Positions 1 through 13,457 of a DNA stretch of 64,000 nt are shown in pieces. The position numbers and the translations under genes were made by a program. Position 1 is the stretch's first letter. Each line of letters begins with the position of its first letter. The notes beneath the pieces are model-generated. The model did not search any database and had not been told where the DNA came from. It saw only the letters and a list, made by a program, of their open reading frames with translations. Location: the NCBI GenBank assembly GCA_038380795.1, contig CM076268.1, positions 4,581,001-4,645,000 of the forward strand, in the 5' to 3' direction. This DNA is from Pyrocephalus nanus. Its lineage: Eukaryota; Chordata; Aves; Passeriformes; Tyrannidae.

Positions 1-540
1 GCCTGTTTGTGATATAAGTTGTTGTAATGCATCTGACAGAGCCAGTGCTGGATTTGGGAATGCTGCAGGATCTGTCAGGAGCTTCAGGCTGCAGAGGAGC
101 AATCCTGAAAAGCCTTTTCTAAAATAAAAAAGGGAGGTTTACGTGGTTTGGTTTCTTCATGCTTGGAGAGAAAATCACCATGTAAAGGTTTTAACTCACC
201 TTACTCTCTAGTTCTGTGTCACTAAATTTGATACATCAGTTAGAAAGTTCAGGGTAAAGGATGAACTGAGGGTGCACCAACAGTAGAAGGGGTTTGTCCA
301 CTGGAACACTGTAATAACAATTAGAATGTGTGATTGATTTGATCATGGTGTGGATCTGAATTTCCCTACACAAATTCTCCTTCAAATTGCACTGGGAAAA
401 AATTGTCTTTATTTGTCGGTTTTTTTTGTTGTTTTTCCCCTCTGGATATTGATTAATTGCTTTGATTTATGTATTTATTTACTCTTAGAGTGCTGCATTT
501 TGGCTGTCGAGTGCATGAGCAAACAGCTCATGATACAAAC

Positions 541-655
541 ATTGAATCATGGAATGGTTTGGGCTGGAAATACCTTACAGATGATCTCATTCCTCCCCCT
601 GCCATGGGCCAGGACACCTTCCATGGACCAGGTTGCTCCAAGGCCTGTCCAACAA
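541..655 (-). mobile_element. CR1 LINE 3'-end fragment
   Basis: Reads from its 3' tail: gaatcatggaatggtttggg, then the 'catctcattcctccccctgccatgggc' type CR1 end in diverged form. Truncated at about 115 bp. Confidence 0.85.
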
Positions 656-698
656 TGATTCTAAACTTTTATTACTTTTTACAACATTTTATTTTTCC

Positions 699-716
699 TT
701 TTTTTTTTTTTTTTTT
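699..716 (+). repeat. Poly-T run (18 T)
   Basis: Uninterrupted T18 followed by cag, so it mimics a splice acceptor. No open exon with a donor that I recognise follows it. Confidence 0.95.
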
Positions 717-1151
717 CAGTTGTAAAATGCACAGGAAAAATAAATACCTGGTGTTAAATCTTGCTCAGCCCTTTTTCCCCTTCATACCAAAATTTTCTTA
801 GATTAATCTGGATGTCTTGGTTACAAATATATAAGTTTCCAACCTAAATTTATAAAGTATTCTCATCCTGCTGTGTAAGTCTCCTGATCTGCAAATAATA
901 GGAGAATTAAAAATTCATGGTTATGAAAATCACTTTTTTTTTTTTTTCATGGTATATTTTCCAATTCACTTGACAGCAGTGGCTCTGGGGCTCCAGGTGC
1001 ACGTTGTGTCCTTGAGCTCTCCTTCAGCTTACAAAACACTTCCCTTAAACAATTCCTTCTTTCCCTGAATCATAAATTCCCTGGCTGGATGGGGGGGAAA
1101 TGCTGAGGATGCTGGGAAATGCTGGGGATGGGATGGGTTGGGATGGGTGGC

Positions 1152-1372
1152 AATCACAGAATCACGGAATGGTTTGGGTTGGAAGGGACCTTAAAGATCA
1201 TCTCATTCCACCCCTGCCATGGGCAGGGACACCTTCCACCAGCCCAGGTTGCTCCAAGCCCCATCCAACCTGGCCTTGGACACTTCCAGGGATCCAGGGG
1301 CAGCCACAGCTTCTCTGGGAAGCTGTGCCAAGGCCTCACCACCCTCCCAGGGAAGAATTTCTTCTCACCACT
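1152..1372 (-). mobile_element. CR1 LINE 3'-end fragment
   Basis: Well-preserved 3' tail (aatcacagaatcacggaatg) followed by about 220 bp of CR1 3' region in antisense to DOCK1. Includes the cttggacacttccagggatc segment. Confidence 0.95.
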
Positions 1373-2614
1373 CCTTGGATTCTGGTTCCTTGGCACTGAC
1401 CCTCATGTCCTGAACGTGGTGGATCAGAGCAAATTTTTTGCACCAAATGTTATCTTATTTTAAACTAATTCACAAATGCAGAAGCATCTCTTTTATCAGT
1501 AACAATGTAAATGCTTCTTTTTTTTCTTAATGGCATTTCAGTGAGTTGTACTGATGTGAAGGAGATTTAAAAAGTAGCACTGAGTTCCTCTGAAGAAGTT
1601 TAAAAGATAAAAACCAAGCAACAAGTAGTAAAATCTGCTCATCTCTGCAAAGATTTATGTCTTTTTGTACTTTGTACCCATATTGAGGAGTTTTGCTTGA
1701 GGATGGGCAGGGAATCCAACAGAACTGCAGGAAAACTCCTCAAGGAAGCACATTCTGCCATGCAAATTCAGTGGGTTAAGAAGGACATGATTTGTGAAGG
1801 TTTTGAATTTTAACCCATTTTTTTTGGAGTTCCTCAGTTCGTTTTGGAGTCTGAATTATAGCAAAGGCAAGAACAGGGACAGATTTAATGGCAGAATTCC
1901 GATATTTCAGAACACCAGCACAGGGCAGGAATTGTGCAGGCAGATGTTGCCTTCTGGGCCCCCGGGCTGCTGGGAGGGGATGAGCTGTGGCAGGTGTTGA
2001 GTAAAGGGTTTGTAGCCAATATAAGGTGCAAGAAAATCAAATACTTCTTTAGCAGGAAACCAGTGTGTGGCTTTCCATTTCCAGTAAACATTAGTCTGAA
2101 ATGTGCTAATGACTTTTTTTTTTTAAAGCATTTTATTATGATACCTAGTTGATCATAGTAAAGGATTTATTTTTTATGTGATGTTTGAAGTTACATATAA
2201 ATTCAATCTTCCATTCACAGTCCAGTTACTTAACTGAGTATTTAATTTAAAGATATTTTTGGCTTGAGTTCAGTTCAGTTAAAATTGTTTTTTGAGATAA
2301 TTACAGCACAAATATCAATGACAAACAGGCCTAATTTAATCTCATGTGCAAGAATATAAATGTATATAATGTTGGTTTTACATTTTAATCTGAAAAAACA
2401 TACATTGGATTTGCTACTCAAGCAGTTGGGGCATTGTGGGTAAATTAAACTTTCCCAACTTGTTCGGTTCTTTCTTTGCTAAAGGGCCTTTGTCAAAGAT
2501 GCTTTGTTTGCCATAAAGAGAGATTCACAGTGACAGTTTTATATAACAACAATAATATTAATTTGAATTATTTTTGTAAGAATCTCAGAGCATCTGGAGG
2601 AGATCATCTGCGTT

Positions 2615-2766
2615 ATGTTGACCTTACAGATGTTCAAGTTGATTCATAGAGGAATGGAGTAATTTGCCTGTGCCCATGCAGTGAACAACCAGCAGTGAGG
2701 AATAGAATTCAGATCATAGATTATTTTCACATGAATGTTCTGCTCCATTTTAATAACCAGTGCATT
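2615..2766 (-). mobile_element. Probable MIR-type ancient SINE relic
   Basis: Read on the + strand, the order of short matches follows an antisense MIR. Cttacagatg is followed by agtaatttgcctgtgccca and catgcagt. Then come agcagtgaggaatagaattcagatc and finally ctgctcc...ttaataaccag. This is the layout of the MIR core (acagatgagga, aacttgcccaaggtca, cagagccgggattcgaaccc, ctcttaaccac). It is heavily diverged, as expected for an amniote-age SINE. Identification is from memory of the consensus. Confidence 0.55.
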
Positions 2767-2967
2767 TTCCCTCTGAATATTAACCCCTGTGTCCAGCTGA
2801 GAGAGCCCAGTTCCCATCTTGGGTGCAGAAGCTGAAAATTCATTAAAAGTTTAATGCCAGATTAAGGAAGGTCAATGTAATACTTATTTTTTTTTTGAGG
2901 TGTGGGCAAACATTCACCCTGAACAGGCCATAGGGTTATTTACTTTAGTGGAGTTTAATGTTGATGG

Positions 2968-3371
2968 TCATAGAATTGTCACAGAATCACAGAAAGGTTT
3001 GGGTGGAGAGGGATCTTAAAGCCCATCCAGTTCCACCCCCCTGTCACGGGCAGGAACACCTTCCACTATCCCAGGTTGCTCCAAGCCCTGTCCAACCTGG
3101 CCCTGGACACTTCCAGGGATGGGGCAGCCACAGCTTCTCTGGGCAACCTGTGCCAGGGCCTCACCACCCTCACAGCCAGCAATTCCTTCCCAATATCCCA
3201 TCTATCCCTGCCCTCTGGCACTGGGAAGCCATTCCCTATGTCCTCTCCCTCCATCCATTGTCCAAAGTCCCTCTCCAGCTCTCCTGGAGCCCCTTTGGGC
3301 ACTGAAAAGGGACTCACAAGATCTCCCCAGAGCCTTCTCCTCTCTGAGCTGATCACTGGTCCTTCCTGATC
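2968..3371 (-). mobile_element. CR1 LINE fragment, about 400 bp
   Basis: Tail tcatagaattgtcacagaatcac, then a continuous antisense CR1 3' region up to the 'ctgagctgatcactggtcc' segment. One of the longer antisense copies. Confidence 0.93.
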
Positions 3372-3387
3372 CCCATTTTTCTGATGG

Positions 3388-3480
3388 AGGTTATCACTTC
3401 CAGAGGTAGTTATTTCATCTTTTTTATCCAGCAGATAACCTCTTCTGGAGGGTATCACTTCAGTTATCACTTCCAGAATA
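3388..3480 (+). repeat. Short direct and inverted repeats
   Basis: The 14-mer ttatcacttccaga occurs at 3391 and again at 3464. Between them ataacctc is the reverse complement of gaggttat at 3388. Origin unknown. Confidence 0.6.
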
Positions 3481-4780
3481 TTGCTGCAAAAAAGCACCTT
3501 GTGTAAATGTTCCCACTGGATTCAGGCAAAAAGAGCTGGAATGGTTTGTATGGTTTAAATAAACCAAGTTCACCCAGTTGCTCTTGACTGACATGGATGG
3601 TGAGAGCAGGAACAGAGAGAAGGTGAAAAATGGGAGCCTCTTCTGTCTGCAGAACCTTCTTTAAGCCTTGCTCACTTTTAAACTTAGAACATAAAGCCTT
3701 TGGAGTGTGGGCTGTAAATCCAAGGATAATGAACGTCAGCCTCGTACAAACTTTCTGCAGAGCTGGTGCTGCTCACAATTGGGCTCGGATGAGCCCATGA
3801 GGGCTGGGTAAGGATTGGGTTGTCAGCACAAAGGTTTATTTCACCTTCCCCCTGTAAGAAGATGGATCAGGCAGCGTGTGTTGCACTATCAGATTATCCC
3901 AGGAATTGGAGTGTTTTGCATGTAAAGCCTCAGTGCAGATAACGCTGTGCCAAACGAGTAGGAATGAACAGATGCCGAGTAAATAATCCCGTTTTGTTGG
4001 TATTTGTGATGAATTTGTTGTTAGGAAACAACTCCTCTCTCTGTTCCCATCCTGATAATTTGATAACCCATCTGTATTATTTAAGCTGCGGGTTTTGTGA
4101 GCACCAAGGCCGGGTCATTTGTAACGGGAGCGGGATGTAAGAACCACTCTCCTAAAGTGTTTTTTAAATTGCTTCGCTCGCAGCTACAGAGTTTGCTGGG
4201 GAGAATGATTTCTCATTCGGAAATTTCCGAGCCTCAGGAGTGGTCACAGAGCTGGGGAAGGGACAGCCTGGTGATTTAAGACTATTTAATGCCCCGCTTG
4301 TTGTGGAACAGAACACTGGAGACCTTCCTGGTCTAGCAGAACACATCACTGCAGTTCCTTAATGCCCTAAACCAAGAAGCTGATTTATCACCTATTAGGT
4401 CTTATTAGATCCCATTCAGTAGGAAAAATGAACTGCTGGAGCTGGATGGCAGAAAATTAATTTGAAATAAATGTTACACACTCAAGCTTCTTCAGTTCTT
4501 CTCTCCAAGACTCCGTGGCTGGGAAGCTGCTTTTCCAGGTTGGATATGGTTTCTTGCAGAGAGGGATGCTGTGCATGCAGGAGCACAGGCTGATGTAAAA
4601 CTGGCCTGTTTGAGACAGGTGGAGCTTTCATGGGATTACTTTACGTGTTTATAATGTAGATTTGGTAAAAAACATTCCCATTGCCCTCCTTACATACCTC
4701 AGTTTATTATGAATTTAAACCTGTTGTTTAAAAGTGCAGTTGTTTCTGTGGGTGGTTGCCTGATCCATGGGGAACCTGAT

Positions 4781-5227
4781 GGACAGAGTCCAGAGGAAGC
4801 CACAGGGATGCTCCCAGGGCTGGAGCCAGGCTGGGAGAGCTGGGGGTGTTCACCTGGAGAAGAGAAGGCTCCAGGGAGCCTGAGAGCCCCTTCCAGGGCC
4901 TAAAGGGGCTCCAGGAGAGCTGGAGAGGGACTGGAGACAAGGACCTGGAGTGACAGGACAAGGAGAACAGCTTCCCACTGCCAGAGGGCAGGATTAGATG
5001 GGATATTGGGAATAAATCCTTCCCTGTGAGGGTGGGGAGGCCCTGGCACAGGTTGCCCAGAGAAGCTGTGGCTGCCCCATCCCTGGAAGTGTCCAAGGCC
5101 AGGTTGGACGGGGTTTGGAGCGACCTGTGCTAGTGGAAGGTGTCCCTGCCCATGGCAGGGGGTAGAATGAGGTGACCTTTAAGGTCTTTCCAACCCAAAC
5201 CACTCTGGGATTCCATGATTTTATGAT
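4781..5227 (+). mobile_element. CR1 LINE fragment, about 450 bp
   Basis: Sense-orientation CR1 starting near ggacagagtccagaggaagc and ending in accactctgggattccatga. The 3' region is complete through the tail. Confidence 0.94.
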
Positions 5228-6088
5228 CAGCAGAGTCCTTGCACTGGCCTGCCAGCACTTACAGGCCTCCCAGTCCAGGTCCATGAGGTTTTTGATGATA
5301 TTCCCCTTGGATGAGGAGTTTCACGTGTTGTGTCCCTCCCTCCCACTGCTGAGTCCAATAATCCCGTCTGGGCAGTGACGTGTCCATCGACTGCTCTGCA
5401 CATGAAAGGAGAAAATATTGAATTCAGCTGGAGAGGAGGAAGGGAAGCACAGGTTTGATCAATCAGGCCCTTTTGGGTGCTGAGACTTCTTAAAGAATGA
5501 GAAGATAAACTTTCAGTTATTTTCAGAGGCAGCAGTGAAAGTTGTCTTTGCAATTCCAGCTGAATGGATGAAGTTTTATTTATTCTCTAACACCAAAGAT
5601 ATAACAATAATACCCTGTATTTTGTTTGTACATCGTCATACCAGCATTTTCCTGTTCCAGGATTAGGAGCAATTGGCCTTGGATTTGTGATTTACAGGTC
5701 TCACCTGAGGGCAGGAGAGTAGGAAAATCAAAGGTTGGAATTGTGTGACGTGCAGGGTTTTAACATGGAAAGTTGTTTGCTTCTCATTAACATCTTCTGA
5801 TGTACAAAATGGGGTTGGGACAGAAGGTTGGATATTTCAAATTTGTTCCTTTTAGTTCCAGCTCAGACAGATGTGTGTCCTCACTGGGTGGGACATCTAT
5901 GGACTGTTTCCTGATTTTGCTCAATGTTTATCTGACCTTTGGAAATGAGTTCCCATCCCTGCATCCCCAGGGCAGCTTGGCCAGGGAAATTACCAGGGAT
6001 TTGATTCCTGTTGTGGAATCACCCATCCAGCTTTGTGCTGTCCTCCATCCTCATTGTAGCCAATACAGGAACGAGGTTGGAAATCATT

Positions 6089-6188
6089 TATGGAATCATG
6101 GAATTGTTTAGGTTGGAAATGTCCTCTCAAACCATGGAGTCCAACCATTGACCCAGCAGTGCCCAGCCCATCCCTAACCATGTCTCTC
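6089..6188 (-). mobile_element. CR1 LINE 3' fragment, second subfamily
   Basis: Tail tggaatcatggaattgttta, then 'ggagtccaaccattgaccca'. This is the CR1 subtype with the 'catcgagtccaacc' 3' end, also seen at 22411-22785. Confidence 0.8.
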
Positions 6189-7724
6189 TTCTTGACTGAG
6201 TGCTGTTCCCATTGCAGTTGTCATTAATTTGGGCCAATCAAGGTGCTAAAATGTTCTTATGATTTCCAGCCCTGGAAAAATCATAACTTCCACCCCATAA
6301 TCATCGACCCCAACATTCCTGTGCTGCACAAAGCAACTTCCCCCTCCCCCCCAAAAAAAAATCTGTGCTTACCATAACCTAAAGCTCCTTGGCAGCAGTG
6401 AATTTAAACAGCTGTGATCATCCAGTAATTACAGTTTGTCACAGACTAATATTTACTTCTTTGACTAATTTAAAACTCATCTGTTACTCTACATCCCAAT
6501 TAAGAACGAAGCCCCTGGATGTGTAATTGCAATTAAGGATGGTCTCTTGCAGGAATAAAACACACGTAGGGTTAATTTGGACCAAGAGTTGTTTCTAATT
6601 CTGCCTTTGTGTTTCTCTACAATTAAATTATCCTGCTGTGGCACAGAGAAAATCACACTTATTTGGAGCAGGGCTGGAACGTGGTGTTGTCAGTGGAAGG
6701 GTTTTTAATGAGGCTGTGTGTGGAACGAGGCCTTGGAGCCTGGATTGTTGATGAAAAGCAGATTAGTGATGTTTGCTCATTCCAGGAGAGGTGAGAGGCT
6801 CTGATCAGCGTTTGTGGCCCCAGTTGTGAGGGAACAACTTTCCTAGAGCAAATTAGATAATTTCTGATGGAAATGTCAGCTCTTGAGGGGTTGAATCACA
6901 GGAGGTCTCTGCACGAGTCTCTGTTTCTCCCTTTTTTGTGGCATTTGGCTTTTAAACATCTCATTATCTCTTTGGGAATAAACATTTAATTTTATCATGA
7001 AATACAAATATGAGTAAATGTACATAAAGGAATGTATTGCCCATTGTAGGAGCAGTATCTGAGTGGTGTCATCACTCAGTCCTATCTCGTGGATTGGACT
7101 AAATCACAGTTTTTGAGGCTCATTCGCACCTTTATGTGCTGTTTGTAGGGCAGAGAAATCTAACTTTCAAGTATGAATAAAGTGAGAACTTCTCAATTCA
7201 ATGTAGCAAATTAAATATTAAGATAGATATAGATTAAAAAAAAAAGATGATAAAACCCCTTTCACTGTTTTCTGCAGTAAAAATTAAATTACCCAATCCA
7301 AACAGCAAAGGGGAGAGGCCATTTTTTACTAGAGAAAGAGGAAAAGACTTACAATACTGGGGAAAGATCCTAATCTCAATTTTGGTATCTTTTGGGTATC
7401 AGTTCTCAGGGATCAGGGTTTGGGCATTGCTGACATTAAAGCTGAAATAATGTAAGATCTAAACAATCTGTGTGTGCCATCCAGCCTTTAATCCCTCTGC
7501 TTGTATAAGGAAAGAAACCCAGAAAATGTGCCTTTTACCTTATATAAACCTTAGCTGAACCCTCCAGTCGAGCAGTGCTGGCCTACAGAGCTCCTGCCTG
7601 TTGCCAGGCTTTCCATAATATCTGCTGCAGATGGACTGGAAAATCCTGGCAGGTTTGATCTGGGTGAGCATCACTGGAAAAGCAGATTTTTTTCTTGCCC
7701 TTCACGAGTCATTGCAGTGCCAGT

Positions 7725-7781
7725 GGAACGAGATGGTTTTAAAGTTCCCTCCCAACCCAAGCCATCCTTGTGAGTCTGTGA
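7725..7781 (+). mobile_element. Short CR1 3' tail fragment
   Basis: Only the last ~57 bp: gatggttttaaagttccctc then ccaacccaagccatcc and a gtctgtga end. Diverged. Confidence 0.5.
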
Positions 7782-8632
7782 AATCGGGTTCTCTGCAATT
7801 CCTTTCATGAAATGCTTTAATTCCATTCCCTCTGCTAATCCTGAGGAAGCTCTTTTAAGCTACTAAATTACACTGAGGATAAAGGAGTTTTAAAACTACA
7901 GGAAATGATGCAGCTTTTGAAATTCAAACAGTGGTTTGGAGCACCACAAGACTAAAATTCCACTTCTGACAGCTGAGTTTGTGAGACAGAGCAACAACCT
8001 GCAGGGGCTGCCATCTCACAGTTTGCTTTGGTGTGGATGCAGCAATAAGTGCAGCTCTCAAACTGTGGAAGGTTTATTTACTTGCAGTTTGGAAATCACC
8101 CTGATTTTGGGAAGTTCCTGACTCCAGCAGCATCACTGGAACTCCATCAATCCCACGGTGCAGACGGGGCAGTGCAGTGCCAGGGAAGTTAATTTGGACA
8201 TGGGAATGTGGTTCTGAGCCTCACAAGGACAAGCCAGCCAGTCCCCTCCCAAAAATCAATGCCACTGGACTGATTTCCCTGCACTGGGTCAAAGTAGAGT
8301 TGGGCAAAAGGCCCACATAACATTTATGCACCATTTATGCTCTTTTTATGTTCTCCCCTGGCCTGAATTGCACAGTTTGGCTACCTCTAAATGGATAATT
8401 TATAATACCAATGGCACTGAAAGCCAGCAGCTTCTCTTGGAGCAGACTGTAATTATTTTATGGGCTTATATAAGCAAAAAAAACTAAGTGGGGAAAAATT
8501 CACACCAACCCCAATAGGAGAATTTCTCACCCGGAAAAAAATACCTAAACCAAGTGTTCATATTGACCTTTTTCAACCAGTGCTTTTGTACAGAGTGACA
8601 CCTAAATCTGTCCTCATCTTATGCAGGATAAT

Positions 8633-8850
8633 ATTATAGAACCATAGAACTGTTTGGATTGGAGAGGACCCTAAAGACCATCCTATTCCCCCCCCTGCTG
8701 GGGGCAAGGACACCTTCCACTAGCCCAGGATGCTCCAAGCCCCGTCCAGCCTGGCCTTGGACACTTCCAGGGATCCAGGGGCAGCCACAGCTTCTCTGGG
8801 CAACCTGTGCCAGGGCCTGCCCACCCTCCCAGGGAAGGATTTATATCCAC
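8633..8850 (-). mobile_element. CR1 LINE 3'-end fragment
   Basis: Tail attatagaaccatagaactg followed by about 215 bp of antisense CR1 up to the 'ccctcccagggaaggattta' segment. Confidence 0.93.
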
Positions 8851-10117
8851 TATTGCATTTCATGCCTTACCTAATACCAAAAAAACTTAGCACCACCTTT
8901 GTCCCGTTGACACACTTGGACGTTTTTGTGACCTCAGTTGAATTTGCCTCCTTTTTGTGCTGCATCATCCGTGTTTCCATATTTGTGGGATGATTTACCC
9001 CTTTCCCCATGAGGGGATTTAACCCTTTCCCTCCTCCCACACCCCACTGCCTCCTTAAAGTGGTTTGTGTCGCTTTAATATCCGAGAGCCATACTTTGGA
9101 TCAAACACAGGCTTACCTAAAGCTCCAGCAAGACTTTTTTTTACTTTCCCAGCATTAGTGTTGCCCTTCCCAAAGCTGTCAGCCAAATAAGCACCCGTGG
9201 AACAGCAAAGCAGAGCAGCTGCTGAGCTTTAACTTGCTCGTTTCTGATGAGAAATCTCATTTCAGCCTCTTCCCAGGGAGAACACCCTGCCTGTGTCTGC
9301 CTGCTGGGGAGATGGATCCCAATTCTGGGAAGGTTCTGCTCTGTGTCTGTGATTCCTTGTAGTTGGAAAATCAGGGGTAGGACTAGAAGCCAAATTCTGC
9401 TCCCATGGAAACTTCCTGCCATGAGCCCTCACAGTGAACTTCACATTTTGGGTGATGGGCAGAGAGAAGGGACCTCTGAGCACATCTGATTGGTGACCTC
9501 AGCACTTAAGAGCTGATAAAGAAACCTTTGGACATCTTCTTCATCTGCAGATCCCTTTCCTTTTTCTCATTACTGTTCTTTGACAGAATTGGATAAATTA
9601 AATCCTGTAGGAAAAATTGAGATTCTTTTCCAAGCCACCTTCTGATGTTTGTTTAGCCAGGTGCAATTGTCTTCCTGGCTGATTGCAAGATTGATGAGAA
9701 TGCCAAAGAATCTGAAATGTGGCAGATCAATTCTATTGATTTATCCATAATTAGCTAAAGTAGCCCTAATCACCTCTAGGTATCCATGGAAATGGGGAAG
9801 GTGCAGCAGGCAGTGCCCTCAGCACAAAGCAGGGCAAGTTCTTGTGTTGCAAACTGTGAGACAGCCAAGTGCTTGACCACCTTTTGCTAAATTCAGTCAG
9901 AACTTTGGTGCATGGCAGGAAAATTTGTCTGTGACATCCTTTCCCATCCTTTCCCATGAATTAATTCTCTTATAATTATTGCTCTTCCCAGACTGAATGT
10001 TTCTGTAAAAAGCAGTGCAAGAGGAAAAATCACCCTCTGCTTTATTGATTTTTACCTCTGCAAAAACTGGCTGAATTCCCATGTAAGACACAGTGAAAAC
10101 AAGAACTAAGATGACAG

Positions 10118-10311
10118 GTGAGGGTGGTGAGAGCCTGGCACAGGTTGTCCAGAGAAGCTGTGGCTGCCCCATCCCTGGAAGTGTCCAAGGCCAGGTTGGA
10201 CAGGGCTTGGAGCAACCTGGGTTAGAGGAAGGTGTCCTTGCCCATGGCAGGGGGTGGAATGGGATGGTCTTTAAGGTCCCTTCCAACCCAAACCATTCTG
10301 TGATTCCATCA
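10118..10311 (+). mobile_element. CR1 LINE 3'-end fragment
   Basis: Sense copy from gtgagggtggtgagagcctg through the tail accattctgtgattccatca. Confidence 0.94.
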
Positions 10312-11375
10312 TATTTCCAGAGGAGAAGGAGGTGGTCTCTGTTCATTGCAAAGATTTTTGCATTTCATTAAGCACTTCACTCTTAACAAAACTACTCATT
10401 TAATGTCTCACCTGCTGGCAAAGGTTCCTTCCAGCAGCACTGCAACAAATTCCATGTTTTAAATCACAAAATCTCGTGCAGGTTTGTGCCAACTGCCATA
10501 ATAGAAACAGTCTCTTTGAATTCACTGAGTCTTCTTCCTTTAGAATATTAACTTTGGAGCAGTGCAATAGTAATGCTGTCCACTTGCAATAGGTGCTATT
10601 TTCCCAGCATTGTAGCCTAAATTAAATTGTCTTCCAGCATTTCCATTAGAAAACACTATTCTGGGCTTTTATTGCTCTGCCATAAAATTCTTTAGGTGGT
10701 AAAATTTAGTGCAGAAGGTTCTATCCGTGGCTGGGGTTATATCTTAGCTAAAATTTCAGGAGACAAAGTTTACTGGGGCTTTTCAAAAAAGATGTAGAAG
10801 TCTAAAGCTGCTTCTTTTCTGCATCTAAAGTCACCCAGAAACCAGAGCACAGACCTCAGAAAAGCAGCTGAGAAAGGAGGAGAGCAAGGACAGTCAGGTC
10901 CAAGGGGGTCTCCATCCTTGGAAAGACCCCAAAATCACCTGGGCACAGCCCTGAGCAGCTGCTCTAGAGGCACCTTCCACCTATTTTTTCCTGTTAAAAT
11001 AATCCATTGTGCCTCTTACCCAGCCCTGGTTATTGGTAGTCAGCCCACAAGTTTGTCCTTCAGCATTTTGTAACTCACAGTTATTTTTCATTCATCTGTC
11101 CCCATTGTTTTAGAGGACACCCAGCCCAGAATATAAATGAGGGAAGAGCTATCAGTGATTATAGATAATATGCTAAAGCTGTTTCTGAAATATTTATTAG
11201 AAAATAGGTTAATAAAGTGACAAGGAGCACCTGTGCTGGTGTGGAGTCCACATTATGAGAAGATTATGCTAATGGGAGTATTTAGCAGCAAGTCTTCTTT
11301 GGGATTACTCGGTGTTATTATCATCTTCAGCCCAGGAATTGGAATTCAAAAGGCAGCAAATGATCAAGGATTTAG

Positions 11376-11406
11376 TTTCTTTTCTTTTTCTTTTTTTTTT
11401 TTTTTT
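11376..11406 (+). repeat. T-rich low-complexity run
   Basis: Thirty-one bases of T with three interspersed C, ending in T16 or longer. Confidence 0.9.
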
Positions 11407-11579
11407 AATTTTAAGTTTTGCCTGCTCTTTAGCCTGATGAATTAGAGGATGTTGCAAGGAGTTTTTTGATACTTTTCAAATGTTTTTCAGTGGAGGGAAG
11501 GGGGGAGACTGGAGAGAGATGTGTAAATATAAAGAAATGTAAAATAGAAAGCTTCATTTGGGCTGGGTAGTTGTGAGGG

Positions 11580-11973
11580 CTGGAGGTGTCGATGAGGAGC
11601 AGCTGAGGGCACTTGGTGTGTTCAGCTGGAGAGGAGGAGACTGAAGGGAGACCTCATTGCAGTTCCAACTTCCTGAGGAGGGGCAGGACTGAGCTCTGCT
11701 CTGTGGGGAGCAGGGACAGGACCCAGGGAATGGCTGGAGCTGTGTCAGGTTGGATCTCAGGGAAAGGTTCTTTCCCCAGAGGGTGGTTGGCACTGAACAG
11801 GCTCCCCAGGGCAGTGGGCACAGCACCAAGGCTGACAGAGCTCCAGGAGTGTTTGGATTATGCTCTCAAGCACATGGTGAGACTCTTGGGGATGGTTCTG
11901 TGCAGGGCTGAGGGTTGGACTTGATGCTTCTTGTGGGTCCCTTCCAGCTCAACGTATTTTGTGGTTCTGTGAG
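11580..11973 (+). mobile_element. CR1 LINE fragment, third subfamily, about 390 bp
   Basis: Carries the 'gagggcacttgg...ctgagggcagacctcattgcag' type 3' region and ends ttccagctcaacgtattttg then tggttctgtga. The same subtype recurs at 34882-35200 and 57945-58620, so these three make a natural alignment set. Confidence 0.92.
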
Positions 11974-12071
11974 TGAACAGAATTGTATCAGCAGAAAAGA
12001 AATTTTGAGAAAGGAGAAAAGTGTGAGGAGATGCAAGGAGACCTTCAGACTTACTCGGTTTAGTGACTCTG

Positions 12072-12376
12072 ACCTCCTGTGTGAGACACTGCTGGGGCCC
12101 CTCAGATCCTTGGGGCAGTTCTGGGCCCTTCAGGACAAGAAGGACATTGAGTGGCTGGAGTGTGTCCAGGGAAGGGTCTGGAGCACCAAGAGCAGCTGAG
12201 GGAGCTGGGGGGGCTCAGCCTGGAAAAAAGGAGGCTCAGGGGGGACCTTCTGGCTCTGCAACTCCCTGACAAGGAGGAGCCGGGGTTGGGGGGAGTTGGG
12301 CTCTGCTCCCAGGGAACAAGGGGAATCGACCTCACTTTGCACCAAGGAATGTTCAGACTGGATACTGGGGGAAAAG
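12072..12376 (+). mobile_element. CR1 LINE fragment lacking its 3' tail
   Basis: Sense copy from 'ctgctggggcccctcagatc' to 'gttcagactggatactgggg'. It stops before the usual tail, so it is truncated or deleted at both ends. Confidence 0.88.
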
Positions 12377-13457
12377 TGTGGGTTTAATTTATACATATTT
12401 AATTCCTAGTGTTGTTTAAACCTGAATTGCTCTGCGAGGCTGAGGCGCTGCAGGAGCACGTGAAGGTATTTGAGGTGATGCTGTTCAAGGAAGGCTTTGC
12501 TGTGCTGTTCATGCCTTACTGAGCATTTGTTCAGGTTTGGGTTTTGCACTGGGATTTCAAGGTCTAGGTCTGTTGTTTCACACAGAGCCTGACAAGATAA
12601 GAGGGGTCTGTCTCATCCAAGCACGCTAAATTTGTCTCCCAGAGAAGCAAAAGCTCAGGCATGGGAAGCATGATGATGTGCAGGAAGGCTGATGAGCTGT
12701 AATAAAGCATTCATTATCCTTCCATCTAAATTAACTGAAATGACATCATAATAGTGCCTTTTAGAACCTCACTCCAAATTCCCTCTCTTTTATCGAATTA
12801 TCAGCTAAACCGAAATTATTCTAAGCTGTATCTCTGTATTCTTGTTTAGATAATTATTCTGTCATTAGGGAAGTCATTTGTCCCTTCTTTCCCCCTCTTT
12901 TTTGAAGGAAAAATACTGGGGAGGGCTTTCCTGATTTCTGTTGTCTCATATTTTCTTGTCATAAATATTTTGCATAAATACAGTGTACGTGCATATCCCT
13001 GGCTAACTGAACAAACTAAATAATGTAAAAAAATGGCATAGACTGTAAAAATATTTCTTCTTTTGGGATATCTATCTAGATTATTTCTCCAGAACAGTCA
13101 TTTGCAGAGCAGTTTGATCTGATGTGAGGTGTCCTGCATCCACTTTTCTTCAGCTCCTTGAGCTCTTGCAAATATTTTTTTTTTAAACAATGTGAGAAGC
13201 TGAGGGGAAGAAAATGGGGCACAGAATATTTTTAAACACGAGCAAATCAGGGCACTTGACTAATTAGGAGAGAGAATGGTGGGATAAAAAACGACTGTAC
13301 CTGAGAAAGAGGAAAAAAATGAGTTGTTCGGCACAGTGACTCCTGTTACATTTATAAATCGAATCCCTTTGTCCCTTCTTCATTTACAATTGCCATTGGA
13401 AGTCAGGATTTGATGTATGTTCCCAGCCTCCTGCAGTCAGTGAGGTTGTTTGTAGGG

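Noticed and set aside
699..720. T18-cag as a splice acceptor
   Set aside because: No downstream open segment with a matching donor or DOCK1-like peptide.
3763..3806. Possible cryptic exon (ctttctgcag ... gctgg|gtaagg)
   Set aside because: Acceptor- and donor-like, 44-47 nt and open in one frame, but the peptide does not resemble DOCK1 and no neighbouring exon supports it.
9897..10346. 149-codon open frame on the - strand
   Set aside because: Half of it is the CR1 copy at 10118-10311 read in antisense; the same peptide wording recurs at every other CR1.
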